In this document: positions 1-11,009 of the stretch, piece by piece | Layout: each line of letters opens with the position of its first letter | How positions within the stretch are numbered: the stretch's first letter is position 1 | Source of the DNA: Dryococelus australis | Lineage: Eukaryota > Arthropoda > Insecta > Phasmatodea > Phasmatidae | Direction: 5' to 3' | DNA: 64,000 bases | Assembly (NCBI GenBank): GCA_029891345.1 | Contig: CM056997.1 | Location: 214,435,212-214,499,211 of the forward strand | Position numbers and translations under genes: made by a program | Notes under the pieces: model-generated | What the model was told of the DNA's origin: nothing | The model's database searches: none | What the model saw: only the letters and a program-made list of their open reading frames with translations

Positions 1-152
1 GAACATGCTGATTGATTGATGACTACTATAGGAATATTCGTGAAATATAAAGTATATATATACATATATATTACTGTTAAATGAATTATAAAAGTATTGA
101 GAGTTTTGAGAGATAAAATTCCCCCCAACTGATCAAACTAAGGGGAATTCAA

Positions 153-1119
153 ATGTTTACAATAATTATAATTGAGTTTGATATTCCTATAGGTGATGGC
201 TTTTCTTTTCCAAATGACGTTTATGTTTTTGAACAATATCGTGTACTAAAAAGAAGTAAAGAAGGAAATGATGGCCGATATGGTGCATCAGATACTATTG
301 ATGTTTGTTCGAACTTTTTTCCTTTTCAGTTTTCCAGAGTAGAATTCTCAAAACATAGTTGTATTATTGAAGCTGTTGATAATCCTGAAATAACGTCGAC
401 AATGATGAATATTTGTTAAGATCACCAGGTAAACGAAATTATTTAGAAGTTACTGGTGTTGATAATAAAATACGGGGAAAATCTTGTTTATAGTGAAAAA
501 CACATCAAATAATCTATCAATTGAGATATCTGTTCAGTTTTATTAGGGATAACAATGAAATCTGCTGGAAAGGTGATTATAAAATTTATTTTATTCTTAA
601 TAGATCTTATGACAATTGTTTATTTGATTATCAACCTAAGAAAGATGATGGTTCGCTTGGTGATTATCCTGACCCCGGTAGAATCGTTATTCAAAAATGA
701 GAAATTATGTGGCCTATTGTTGAACACGAATCTAACACAGCCCTTGCAATTAAAGAAAAAATATACAAAGATCAAAAAAAAAAACTTATTAGTTTTGACT
801 ATTGGAAATTTTTAGAAAAAGATGTTCCTGCTGGTTCAACTGTTTTTAACTGTGATATAAAATATGAGTTTAATAATTTGCAATTTGACATGCCCGATTC
901 TGTAATTTTGAGCTTTCAAACTAATAGAAAAAATCATGCTGAACAGTAATTACAAGCAACTATTTTAGATAGATCACTGTAATGCAAGAAATATTTATGT
1001 TAGGAATGGAAGAAATGAAATTTTTCCAAAAGAAAACTGGAATATAGATACTGAAAACGGTCTTTGTGATAAAATGTTTCTGGCTTAAAATGATTTTACA
1101 AATTCAAAAACCAAACGAG

Positions 1120-1171
<52 letters not shown>

Positions 1172-1372
1172 GAGCTGTATTATAAACCAACTATGGGTTT
1201 TGATGGAGGTGTAAATTATTATTCATTTTGGGGTCGAAGATCGTTATATGTTATTGATCGTTTATATAGAAAAACTACTGTAGTTAAAGATAATACAAAC
1301 ATTAAAATTTGTGTTCATTTTAATAAAACTGTTGAAGCAAAAACAATGTGTAATGTTGTTTTTACTTCGTAA
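153..1372 (+). pseudogene. Double jelly-roll capsid-like protein, decayed copy 1
   Basis: A run of coding-like sequence spreads over at least three frames with several stops. The first piece (153-419) is open for 88 codons; a second frame continues from 422 with stops at 491 and 698; the stretch 707-949 is open; another piece runs 968-1090; after an AT microsatellite a last frame ends at the TAA at 1370-1372. Visible marks are FQTNRKN (about 914-934), then DHCNARNI (from 972) and LYVID (about 1240). This order is what I associate with insect genome proteins carrying a double jelly-roll-like domain, the fold of major capsid proteins of Polinton and adintovirus-like elements; that assignment is from family knowledge, not a search. 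A second copy at about 20.3-20.9 kb shares the FQxNRxN and DHC..NI marks. At least three frameshifts and several stops show that it is not functional. The true N-terminus may lie before the ATG at 153. Confidence 0.6.
1122..1169. repeat. (AT)n microsatellite
   Basis: An uninterrupted AT dinucleotide run lies inside the capsid-like pseudogene, between its DHC-containing piece and its C-terminal piece. It probably expanded after the gene died. Confidence 0.95.
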
Positions 1373-1633
1373 AATAAATCTAACTAATGATTATTTGAAA
1401 GAAAGAATTACTGAAGATATATATATATATAATTTTAATATTATTAAATGGAAGAATTAAATGATAATACAGAATCATCGAAATGTTTCTACATTTTAGA
1501 CTTACAGTATGGAGGTTACTTTTAAAAGTTTTACGAATTTTTAGAAATATAGATGAATTCTTTGACCAAATAAAAAACCATTTTCATAATTCTAAATAAT
1601 TTTTTTATTTTATAAATAAAAACGTAATCAATT

Positions 1634-1939
1634 ATGTCATCCTGTAGTTTGACAAACGCTTTAAAAGGCGGTCGTCGTGAGTCTTCTTCCTATAAACAAG
1701 ATAATGGTTATGAAAATATCAGAGAATTAATTAATAAATTTCATAGTGCGCTGCAAAACTTGTAATTAACAATCTTAGCTAAAATTGATAATACATATGA
1801 ACTTCGAGAAATAGCTGATGAACTAGAACATTTTGAAGAACTTTTTAAAAAATTAGTAGATCTTCGAATATATACTATAATGAATGATAAGATAGTATCT
1901 AATTTGATTTTTAGCTTAATTTACATGATTTTAGCTTAA
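1634..1939 (+). pseudogene. Small helical protein of the virus-like element, one in-frame stop
   Basis: An ATG at 1634 opens a frame of 101 codons that is interrupted by a single TAA at 1763-1765 and ends at TAA 1937-1939. The first part is polar and basic (MSSCSLTNALKGGRRE). The rest is rich in Leu, Ile, Glu and Lys and would form long helices, e.g. ELREIADELEHFEELFKKL. I do not recognise the family. It follows the capsid-like pseudogene by about 260 bp in the same direction. A 25-codon ORF (1448-1525) lies between them. It may be a second gene of the same element (inference). One nonsense change in about 100 codons is mild decay compared with the capsid-like region. Confidence 0.35.
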
Positions 1940-2040
1940 AATGTGCTGTTTTAGAGTTATCACAAATCCTGCACTGCGGTTTTTTGGAAAAATGAAAATT
2001 TAACTTGTTTTTAGCTTAAATTTTCATGATTTTAGACAAA
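1908..2040. repeat. Short AT-rich direct repeat
   Basis: A segment of about 30 bp built on TTTTTAGCTTAA, then CATGATTTTAG, occurs at about 1908-1940 and again at about 2009-2038. The first copy overlaps the end of the small helical reading frame. No gene is evident between 1940 and 2280. Confidence 0.5.
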
Positions 2041-2296
2041 ATTTGCATGATTTGAAAATTGAAAATTTAGGTTTCTAGAAGCATGCTTGGAATTGATAAA
2101 AATTACTAGGAAATTTGTTTAAATTTCTTGGTTTTTCGACTATTTCAGTGCGCTGTGCTAGGCTCGGTGTTTTAAATCTACTTCTACTGGTTTTTTCGAA
2201 ATCCTCCAATACATCACTTGTCATATTCAATGCAGTTGAGAGACCTTTTTTTGGGACTCTGTAACTTTCCACTCAGATTCAATGTTAGGGAAAGAC

Positions 2297-2631
2297 AGTA
2301 TGCTGTTGTTTCAAGTGCCACTGCAAAGTCTCCTCTTCTTATTGAGGAACTGTACATACAGGATTGGTTGATGTCTACCAGTCACATTTACTACTGGTAA
2401 CCATTACATCGAGCAGTGTAATAATAGGTATAAACAGCTCCTTAAATGTGATAAGTATGTACTGTTGTTTCAAGTGCCACTGCGAAGTCTCCTCTTCTTA
2501 TTGCGGAACTGTACATACAGGATTGGTTGATGTCTACCAGTCACATTTAATACTGGTAACCATTACATCGAGCAGTGTAATAATAGGTATAAACAGCTCC
2601 TTAAATGTGATAAGTGTGTACTGTGTTTCAA
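2297..2631. repeat. Tandem duplication, period 159 bp
   Basis: Two nearly identical units plus the start of a third. CTGTTGTTTCAAGTGCCACTG begins at 2303 and 2462, and a shortened third start lies at 2621. The period is 159 bp (53 codons), so forward ORFs here show a repeated protein; the repeat, not selection, explains those ORFs. Confidence 0.85.
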
Positions 2632-2649
2632 CACATCTAGTTTGACACA

Positions 2650-4300
2650 ATGTCATCAATTTAGATTATTTTTGTTTCTGTAAGGTTAGAATTTGCAATA
2701 TCTCTTTGTAAAGTTCTATTTATAAAAAAAAGCACTTGATTTAAACAGAAATTGTCTCAGAATATTTTACCTGCTGATTAGGCCATTGGTGACAGAATGG
2801 TTCTACCGCATATTATTGCAAATTGCAAGTAGTTTAAAGTACATAATACAGCTCAAAATTTAAAAAATATTCATCAACTTATGTTTTGTGCATAGTCTAA
2901 AAATAACTAGGAATTGTTTCATGCCTAATTAAAAATGTACCGCCTTAGTCTTCGCTTTCTTTGATTAGATGCTGTTGGACTTGATTTGACTTGAAGAGCT
3001 TCGAGGATCACGCTTACATAACATTAAACTTGGAACTGGATACCCGTCATATGTCTTTTCTTTGTTGCTATCATTTTCGCTAAATTAATATTATAATAGT
3101 CGTTTCATACTTGGAATATATAATATACCATACTCAGTTGGCAACCTCATGTTAGCAGGTGCAGTAAGGGTGGCGGAACAGCCATTACAATGAAAAACCA
3201 GGGCGAGCAAGCTAATATTTACTCCTCTGTTGCCAAACTTATTCCACAGTTGTAGATATGTTACAATGGGCCTTCTGTGTACAGTGCCGTGTCTGCCTTC
3301 TCACCCAGCACCAACAATCAGTTTTTTTTTTTAAGTCGTGGCCCGACCATGCCTGTATTTAAATTTTAAAAGTTCAAGGAAATATTAGTTTTTTAAACAG
3401 AAACGTAATGGACACAAGTCTGGTTGTCACGAGGCAGAGCTTCAGACAGGCTTCCAGTAACACAACGCCTAAAAAAAAAAAATCTGAAACCAGTAATTTT
3501 TCGAAGCGAAACTCACATTACGACTGTAGCAAACCCTCAGCTGCAGTTACAGGCAAAAATGCGACGTGTGACAAGAAGGGTGCTGGCTTCGTCCTGCACC
3601 CCCCCCCCCCCTCCCCCGGCCAAACACGAGGATGTGAGCCAGGAAGCTAATCAGTCTCTGACCGAGTTATCTACTACCAACTTCTTAAATTTATAAATTA
3701 TACGTATCTATTGATATTGAATAACCAACAATGCTGTATGTTTACAGACTCATGTCGTTTTATCCAGTCCAAAATACAGTTCCAAGGAGGTTCGATACGG
3801 CGTGGGTGGGGGGAGGGGGTTCGAGCCCACTAAACTCCTCTTGGATCCGCCACTGTTCATGACAGAGTTATGTTCTCGTCCAGTATTTTCTGAAGGGCGA
3901 GGTATTTCTGTTCCTTCGTCAGATATACCGTGAATGGCTTCATTTGTGGCCGCTTAGTCTGTTGAGGCTGTTGTCAGGCTTGGAGGCCTTGTAATGTGCC
4001 CTGAGGGGACTACTGACTGTCCTGAGGGAACGCGATTTCATGGGCTCTTTTGATCTTTTTTTTTTAAATTCTGATTAAGCTGCGACATGAGTCGTGATGA
4101 TTTGCGTAGGTGTTGAATTAACCTGCGTTTCCATGGCGGAACCTGGCCCGTCCTTTTCCGCGGGTCGCATTGCTGCTATGGCGTTCAAGTCCACCACATC
4201 TGACCTCTCCGCTCTGCCGTAGACAAGACCTGGGTGGGGCGAATGACTGACGCTTTGTTATAATCTCAATAAATAGTATTTATTTCTATATTTATAAAGA
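2650..4300. other. No recognisable gene
   Basis: The stretch is AT-rich to about 3100, then mixed. It holds a C-rich tract at about 3599-3612, an A run at about 3470-3482 and a T run at 4057-4066. Two ORFs of 80 and 90 codons at 3408-3696 overlap these tracts and show no known motif. Confidence 0.5.
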
Positions 4301-4310
4301 GGGAAGGCAA

Positions 4311-4370
4311 GGATACAACTATACTTTCAATTCGCCTTTAAAAAGGCGAATTGAAAGTATAGTTGTATCC
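4311..4370. repeat. 60-bp near-perfect palindrome with no spacer
   Basis: GGATACAACTATACTTTCAA (4311-4330) continues into TTCGCCTTT and is followed at once by its exact reverse complement, ending at 4370. The arms are 29 bp; only the two central bases (4340, 4341) do not pair. It could extrude as a cruciform. It belongs to a set of snap-back palindromes in this window (22721, 25571, 57611). Confidence 0.95.
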
Positions 4371-4835
4371 TTTGCAGTCGCGGTGTTATTGCACTGGCTA
4401 AAACACGTCTTCTCCTCGGAGCTTTCAGTTGACACTTACTTCTCCGGCGAGTGCTGGCTCTCGGTCTCGCAGGTAGGCGGGAGCCTTAAGTAGTGTGTGG
4501 CTGTGGTGTGGGCTGTGACGTCGCGTGGTCCGGCTGGGCGCATGCCCGCTGCGGTTGGCTTGATGATTGTTGGAGGGGGAGGAGGAGGGAACGCCGGAAG
4601 TGCACCTGACCAGTGGCGGGAACCACGCCGGGGTAGTACGTTCCGCCCCATTATCGCCGCCGTCCTACCGTGAACTGCCTTCGCCCTTTATCCGAGCCGG
4701 TCAGCGTGATCCCTGGCCAATGGTTATTGCCCCGAGGCAGCGATGGATTGCAGTGTTTCTGAAAGGCGTGGCGGTGTGGCTTATGGCTGGCGTCTAAGCC
4801 GCGTCAACACATATGTATATCCTGTTCGCGTTTCA

Positions 4836-5240
4836 TCCCACTTTTTGAATCAAACCTTTGGAAAAATACCCCAATTCTGACGTGTTTTGTTGCTTCCTAA
4901 ATATGTAATGTGTCACATGCGTTTTATACTTGTGTTATCATACAAGTATCTCATTATTGGTTAAATTGAACTTTTACTTATGTTTTATCTATAAATTACT
5001 ATATTTGAATTATGACTAATATAAACAAAGACAGGGGGAAAAAGGTGTGTTGGTAATGCGCAGTAAGATACACTTCTTATGCAACATATTACTACAATGA
5101 GTGCGAACGAATACGTTGAATTGGCCATTTGGTGTAATTTTCTAATATTTGCTATAAGGCGGAGGAATATCCTGGAAGCAGAACTTTGGCAGCGCTTCAG
5201 AAAAGTTAGAAGTATCCGTGAGTGGAATATACTTGCGTCG
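4836..5240. repeat. Dispersed repeat family, copy A
   Basis: About 400 bp here resemble 27225-27600 and 44505-44715. Shared words include TGACGTGTTT then TTGCTTCC, CGTTTTATACTTGTGTTATCA, and GTGTAATTTTCTAATATTTG (about 5132). By eye identity is about 70-75 percent to copy B and higher to copy C. It could be part of an old LTR or a non-autonomous element. A GC-rich block (4430-4800) precedes it and a CCAAT-containing block (5290-5470) follows. Confidence 0.6.
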
Positions 5241-5469
5241 AGCACAAAGTATCTGAGTACACAGAGGCGAAGTGGCGTGACAGTTCCTTTGATGTGGCCG
5301 CACCCAATCGCTGATTGGCTGCCCAGGTCACGAGTAGGCCTACTTGAGAATGCTGCTCATTCCGCCAACTCGCGAGGTAAATGGCACCCCTGCAGGCCTA
5401 TCGTGCCTCACGAACGCTAGTTTACTTCCGAACGCAACTCTGCGTTGCAGTGTGTTTCAGATAGCGTTC

Positions 5470-6340
5470 TAGCGCATATGGCCACTCCTCCCTCCTCGAG
5501 AAGATCGCTACATTTTGCTTCAAACCAAACAATTTGCGACGAGAGTTGGTAATACTTACATTGTAAAATATCTCCCTTTACAATAAAATCGAAGCCAGTT
5601 TATATCGTCAAAGGTTCCTAAAGCCATTTTCGACGTCACTTAAATGAACAACATGTGCACAAAGAAGAAAATAAGTTTAAATATACACACATACAAACAT
5701 CGAGCAAAATATTAAAACGTGGTCACCTAGCACAACGTTGTGAACTGGGATATTTCATATTTTGTATATACTCTTGCACGTGTTGTTCTTGTGTACTGAT
5801 AATCATAGCTTATGAAAGCTAACATTCCTAGTATACTCATAAAATTTAACATGAAAATCAAGAGCTTATATAACAATATATATGGTGATTTGATACGGTA
5901 AAACTTTTCGAAACGCGAATTTCACTGATATAATGTGACCTAACGGACAGAATACTTATTCTCTCTTCAAAGTGTTATTTCATAATAAATACACTGCACC
6001 ATGAACCATATTAATTCAGTTAATTGTAATTTTTTGTTCTTAATACATTAAAAAAACAAGGTTTACAATTTCGTTCATTGTAACTTTAACTCGTATGTAG
6101 TACATAGTGTAAAAAAGGCGTAGAATTATGTGGATATAAATTTCTGATATTAAAAAATTTCATAATATGTGTGCATGGCGAGAAAAAAATTAACAGCACC
6201 AGTTTGTTGAAACGCTGAAAAATAACTATTCGTTAAAAATTAAGTTGGATTATAGTAGATTAGAATCCACGAACTTCTTAAAGCTAATTCGTGAGCAGCG
6301 ACCCTATCCAATACGCTACAGTGCACTTAGTATCATCAGA
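5470..6340. other. AT-rich, no recognisable gene
   Basis: No motif-bearing reading frame. At 6258-6318 the reverse strand shows a weak tRNA-like pattern (a box-A-like ATTGGATAGGGTC followed by AGTTCGTGGATTC). This may be a SINE relic and is too decayed to call. Confidence 0.35.
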
Positions 6341-6348
6341 CTCTCAGT

Positions 6349-6735
6349 ATGTTAAGACGCTTCCACACAGATAAGAGCAATCTCAATGCTATTAGGGACA
6401 TAGACACAAATATTCCATTGCATGGGTTGTTGATATCCCAAATGATGCTAGAAAAGCTTGATGCAACCACTCGTAAGAAGTGGGAACTACATTCCTCGTC
6501 TCAAAACTTTTCGATCCTTGATGAACTCTCGAAATTCTTAGAGATACCATGTATAGCTATTGAACTTATGCAACCTACACGAGCCATCAAACCGGAAATC
6601 TTGGTGACTAAGGAACTGCATGCATTACACAAATGCGATGAAATCGCGAAGGCCAGCATTCAACAACTAGTAGAGTTTGTAAGACATAACATCCTCTACT
6701 TGAACTGTCTACGAGGTAGTCACTTCATTAGGTAA
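6349..6735 (+). pseudogene. gag: BEL/Pao retrotransposon gag fragment
   Basis: This 128-codon open frame contains HGLLISQMMLEKLDATTRKKW followed by SILDELSKFLE. It matches the conserved part of BEL/Pao Gag (the DUF1759 region), where a helical segment ends in a KLD..TR..WE pattern. Gag forms the particle shell of the retrotransposon. The N-terminal part is missing or decayed upstream and the frame stops at 6735, well before a zinc-knuckle region would be expected. The protease of the same element starts about 200 bp downstream on the same strand. The ATG at 6349 is internal to the original gene. Confidence 0.75.
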
Positions 6736-6951
6736 TTTAGTTGAGGAACCTGTAGCACCTGCTCAGAGAAACGTCATACCTTACTTCACACTGACACATA
6801 GAGTGACTAAGCAGCCCATTTGAAGGGCAATCGTGAAAACCAGCTGCAGAAGTAGAACCAAGATCACATTTCACCAGACAGCCGAAGAGGTAACAATACA
6901 GAACAAGAGTCATCAACTTTCAGTTATTGCTCACTCAAAATCAAACCACAA

Positions 6952-7961
6952 ATGCAGATCCTGCTCGCCACTGTACTGATGAAAAAGAGAGACAAATATG
7001 GCCAGTTACAAATATGCAGGGCCCTTCTGGACTCAGGTTCCCAATCTCATTTCATTACAGAAAAATGTGTGCTGCATCTAGGATTGATGAACGAACGGAA
7101 TGCGACTCCAATACAGGGTGAGATAACAGCAGAAATCAAGACTGTAATACTATCCAGTGTAGCAAATTATACTGTTGCATTTGAGTGTTTGGTTCTCCCC
7201 AAGATTTCTGCTAATGTGCCAGGAAGATACGTAGATTGTCACCAATGGAATATTCCAGCCAACCTCCACTTGACAAACACAGCATTCAACCAGCCAGGAA
7301 ACACTGACCTTTTGCTTGGAGCAGATATCTTCATCGACATTCTCCACCCTGGAAAAATTATACGATCAAAGGACCTCCCCATATTGCAAGAGACTGAATT
7401 TGGGTGGACAGTATCAGGAAGATTCCAAGAGCCAGAAACTTCCCAAGTTTTAGTACAACAATCCAGAGATACATTCTTTGTGTTTAGACAGCAGTCTGGA
7501 TCAGCTTAAGGAATTTCTGGAAATAGAAGAATTACACGATATTCCTACAACTCTCGAAGAAAAGGACTACAAAAGATATCACAGAAACATATAAGAGAAA
7601 AATCGGGGCGATCTACTGTTCGGTTGCCTTTTCAACGTGACACCACACAACTTAGAGACTTCTATAAAATTGCAGTCGCAAGGTTCCGTCTGTTGAAAAG
7701 AAGGCTAAACAGGGGACCAGACCTTAAGAAGGCATATTCGGACTTCATGGATGAATACGAGGCACTGGCACACATGTAGCTCACAAATAATTCAGAACAT
7801 TCCACAGATGTCACCTTTTATATCCCACATAATCCAGTATTCAAAGAATCAAGAACAACTACAATGATGAGAGTATTTGATGTATCTGCTAAATCAAGCA
7901 GAACTTCTTTGAATGACACAATTATGGTAGGCCCAACAATCCAAAAGGATTTATGTTTCAT
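6952..7961 (+). pseudogene. pol: BEL/Pao pol fragment: protease and start of reverse transcriptase
   Basis: 6952-7509 is open for 185 codons and encodes a BEL/Pao aspartic protease. ALLDSGSQSHFIT (about residues 28-40) holds the D-S-G active site, and LLLGADIFIDIL followed by LQETEFGWTVSG is the typical C-terminal signature. The sequence continues with frameshifts into the pol linker (LKEFLEIEELHDIPTTLEEKDY) and the RT N-terminus, with IPHNPVFKES near 7820 and SLNDTIMVGPTIQKDL near 7910-7950. It ends abruptly at about 7961, where the long LTR of a gypsy element begins. At least two frameshifts and one stop are present. The matching 3' half of a BEL element lies at 24.86-26.69 kb. Confidence 0.8.
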
Positions 7962-7965
7962 TATG

Positions 7966-10121
7966 TGTTGCTTTTAAAATGCACATAGTGAAAGAATTAT
8001 TTTAGGGCGATTCGAATTTTTGTATGGTTTATATTTATTTCGGAAGTGAAGTTAGTTAACTGGAATCACTTATTGGGAACATTTATCTTGGTGGATTGAT
8101 AAATCAACTTGGATATATTTTTCTTGGGGCTTATCAAATTAATTTTACTTCTCGGCTAACTTTCAGGCAGGATACGGGCTGGCAAGGCGGATTGCACATG
8201 CACAGCGTTTCGGTGGCTTCACCATGCTTGCTATCCAAGTACCAGATGCTCAATCGAATGTTTCAGTTATGGCTGCGCTTATAATTTCAGCCATCCCCAT
8301 GCTCTTGAAGCATTGTGTGGTGATGTGGGCTGACCAGTGATTTTTTGTGCTTGGTTCCTTTTTGTTGAGGTTGGCATCAGCCAATTAATAACTTATGACC
8401 TCATATTTAATACCTTTTAATTTGTAATACTTTTAACAGGCCGTTAAGTTATGTAGCCTATTCTTGATACAGTATTATGTATTGCGAATTTTATTTAAAT
8501 ATGGGAATTCATTATTGGCTTTTATTACTTTTATCGTGTATTTTATATTGATATTTTTTGTAGTGTAATTTTTATGTTAATAACGAGAGTCGCAGCTTGA
8601 CTGCGTGGTGTGTCGCATTGCCCATGACATCTTTAGGCTGCAGGCGTCGTGTGATATAGTCTGTTGGTAGACGGTGTCGAGGCAGGATGGTGTGTGCTTT
8701 GCATATGGGCCCACTGAATACGTCAACAGGCTTCCTCAGAAAAATGTGGCTGGTCGGCCAGTGCAAGTAACGAGTAGGCAGAGTGCCCTTTTGCGATTAT
8801 GTTCGGGAGAGACGTTGTTATGGGTGTTATGTTTAAACATTCCGCGAGTGATCGCTTTAATAACACGGACATTAACCTTACCCGAAAAGGTGTCATTGCG
8901 TGTTAACGTAATATTTGATTTTTACTGGCTAGTATATTACGTGACGGATTTAAGCAAGAAGGGAGCTGATGCCTTCTGGGTTGGTGTTGTAAACGGTCCC
9001 TAGTGAAAAGGTTTACCACGTTCTGCATTTTGGAAGTGTTACTGTGTGGATCGCCGTGTTCGCTTGCCAGTGCGGGCCTCAGCAGCGCCCTTATGCATAA
9101 GTTGATCGGCTCGGCTGCCACTTCACGGTGCAGTGTAAGTCAGAGTAGCAACGAACGAAGCAGCCCAGGTGAATGGGACCATTGGGTCCTTGTGGAGGAG
9201 TTCGTTACCACAGTCTGCGTCAACGACAGTTTTAAATTAACAAGGTATGGTCTCGGTGTTTTAACTATGGCACCCGAAATCCTGCAAGAGCATCGATACT
9301 GTAATGCACGAGCTTTTTATGAAGTTGGCCTGGAATTACGCACGTCGCTATAAGCAGGCCGTGGCTTTCCTGATATAAACTATGTATAAATTTAATATTG
9401 GTCAGAGTACTTTTTAGTGTGGATTTTTATATAGCTATATGCATGCTGTGATTGAACTTATTTATGTACTTTTTAAGCAAACTTGTTTGTAATACAATAC
9501 AGGGAAGTATATTTGAAGATAAATTTTATGCATATAGTTTTGGAGAGCTTGTGTCTATGCAAATGTAAATAGAATACAGTTTGCGTATTGAAAATAAAAG
9601 GCTAAACTCTAATCATGTGGTTGTTTTCAATGATGGAATACCTGCTAACGACTTACCCCGCTCCTAATGTATTTATTAAGTGTATGCTGAAGTGGAACAG
9701 TAGTAGTGAGGTAGAGTTGATTAACCCAATACCCAACCTGTAGAGGCTGTCTCAGTTGCTTCCCTACACAGTAAATTTTTGGGTGGTTAATGTTTGCTGG
9801 TCGCGCTGCGACGAAAAGTGTGGACTTTGTACTGTCTGGACGAGCATTTGTACAGCTCCGTGCCATCTATCGCCAAGTCTTGAACTAAAATTTTAGCCCG
9901 TTTTCCCTCCACCGCGCTAGTGTACGGATACCTTTCCACATCGGATGTGCTTTGCTGAATACACTTTGGCATCGGACGAGCAGACAGCTACTTGTACTTT
10001 TGAGCAGTCGTGTTTCGTGGCCATGTCAAGCAAGGATGTAGTTTCAAAGTGTGGGTGGAGATGACTATGATGTAGCCAGTTAAATTCTGTGACAATGTAG
10101 AGTAGCACAACTTCGCAGATG
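7966..10121 (+). mobile_element. 5' LTR-like copy of gypsy element 1 (about 2.16 kb)
   Basis: The segment begins with TG after TTAT and shares both its start (7966-8310) and its end (9745-10121) with 17985-18702. The two copies are about 85 percent identical where I compared them, e.g. around GAATACACTTTGG (9957; 18535) and CTCCGTGCCATCTATCG. The middle (about 8320-9745) is absent from the 3' copy, so that copy has an internal deletion or this one carries an insertion. A polyadenylation-like AATAAAA lies at 9593. Two opposing ORFs of about 110 codons in 8674-9353 have no known motif. Confidence 0.65.
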
Positions 10122-10268
10122 TAGTTTTTATTTATTAATTTTATTTGGAGTAAAAGACCGGGTGCAGAATAGCACATCTCCATATTATATTTTTTGAACC
10201 CTCCAGTATGCGTAAGTATGTTACAACATTTTTCTTTTAAGTATTCTCTATGCTTTAGGGCACGCCAC

Positions 10269-11003
10269 ACTGTTAAAAATTTCCGTATATTTACTGAATG
10301 TTTTACAGAAATGTACAGTCTACATACGGAACGGCAATCTGTAATGACGAAAAACGGAGTAAGTAAGTAAATACAAAATATGGAAAGTCTCCGTATTCCC
10401 TTTGGCTTCGAGTTATGGGGACGAACAATGCCGATATTACACGAAGTTTTCTTCGCCACTGTAACAAGAAAATTATAGTTTCTGTGGCAGTTTAGGTTAT
10501 CCACTCGAGTATGACCATTTTTTTCCAAACATTAAAAAATAACATCAGACGTATGTAACATTTGGCAACACTAAAATACACTAAATTTAATAGAAACTGA
10601 ATTTTTGCTTTTGTCTTTTGTCTTTTGAATATAAATACGAAAGTTAACCATGGTTTTCAATTGAAAGTTATAGGCGAATGGTTAGAGTCGTGGACTGGTA
10701 ATCTTTTGACTCAGGTTCAAACCTCACTGAAATACTAAATATTCCAAATTTTTTAATATAATTTTTTATACGTGGTAGAACACTCACATAACAAAAATTA
10801 AAGACTTTTCACTATATCTTTTTATTTTAGACGGAAAGTATAGAAAACAAACTTGGAAATTTACGGAGCGGTTCCGTGAAATTTACGGAAAATCCATTTC
10901 TAAAAATTAAATATGTCCGCAATTTTACGGAGAGTTCACGGACACTTCTGGATAAATTTTTACCAGCAGTTTACAGTAAAATGAAGGAATTTTTTTTAAC
11001 AGT
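10269..11003. mobile_element. TIR element (MITE-like) with internal tRNA-like segment
   Basis: The left end ACTGTTAAAAATTTCCGTA (10269) and the reverse complement of the right end (ACTGTTAAAAAAAATTCC, ending at 11003) form imperfect terminal inverted repeats. AC flanks both sides. The interior repeats TTACGGA-type words. It also holds a tRNA-like stretch at about 10672-10735, with GGCGAATGGTTAGAGTCGTG resembling box A and GGTTCAAACCTC resembling box B. No transposase is encoded. It lies in the leader of gypsy element 1. Confidence 0.45.
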
Positions 11004-11009
11004 ACATTA

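Noticed and set aside
9917-10528. 203-codon minus-strand ORF
   Set aside because: It crosses the LTR end and the TIR element border and shows no domain; a chance frame.
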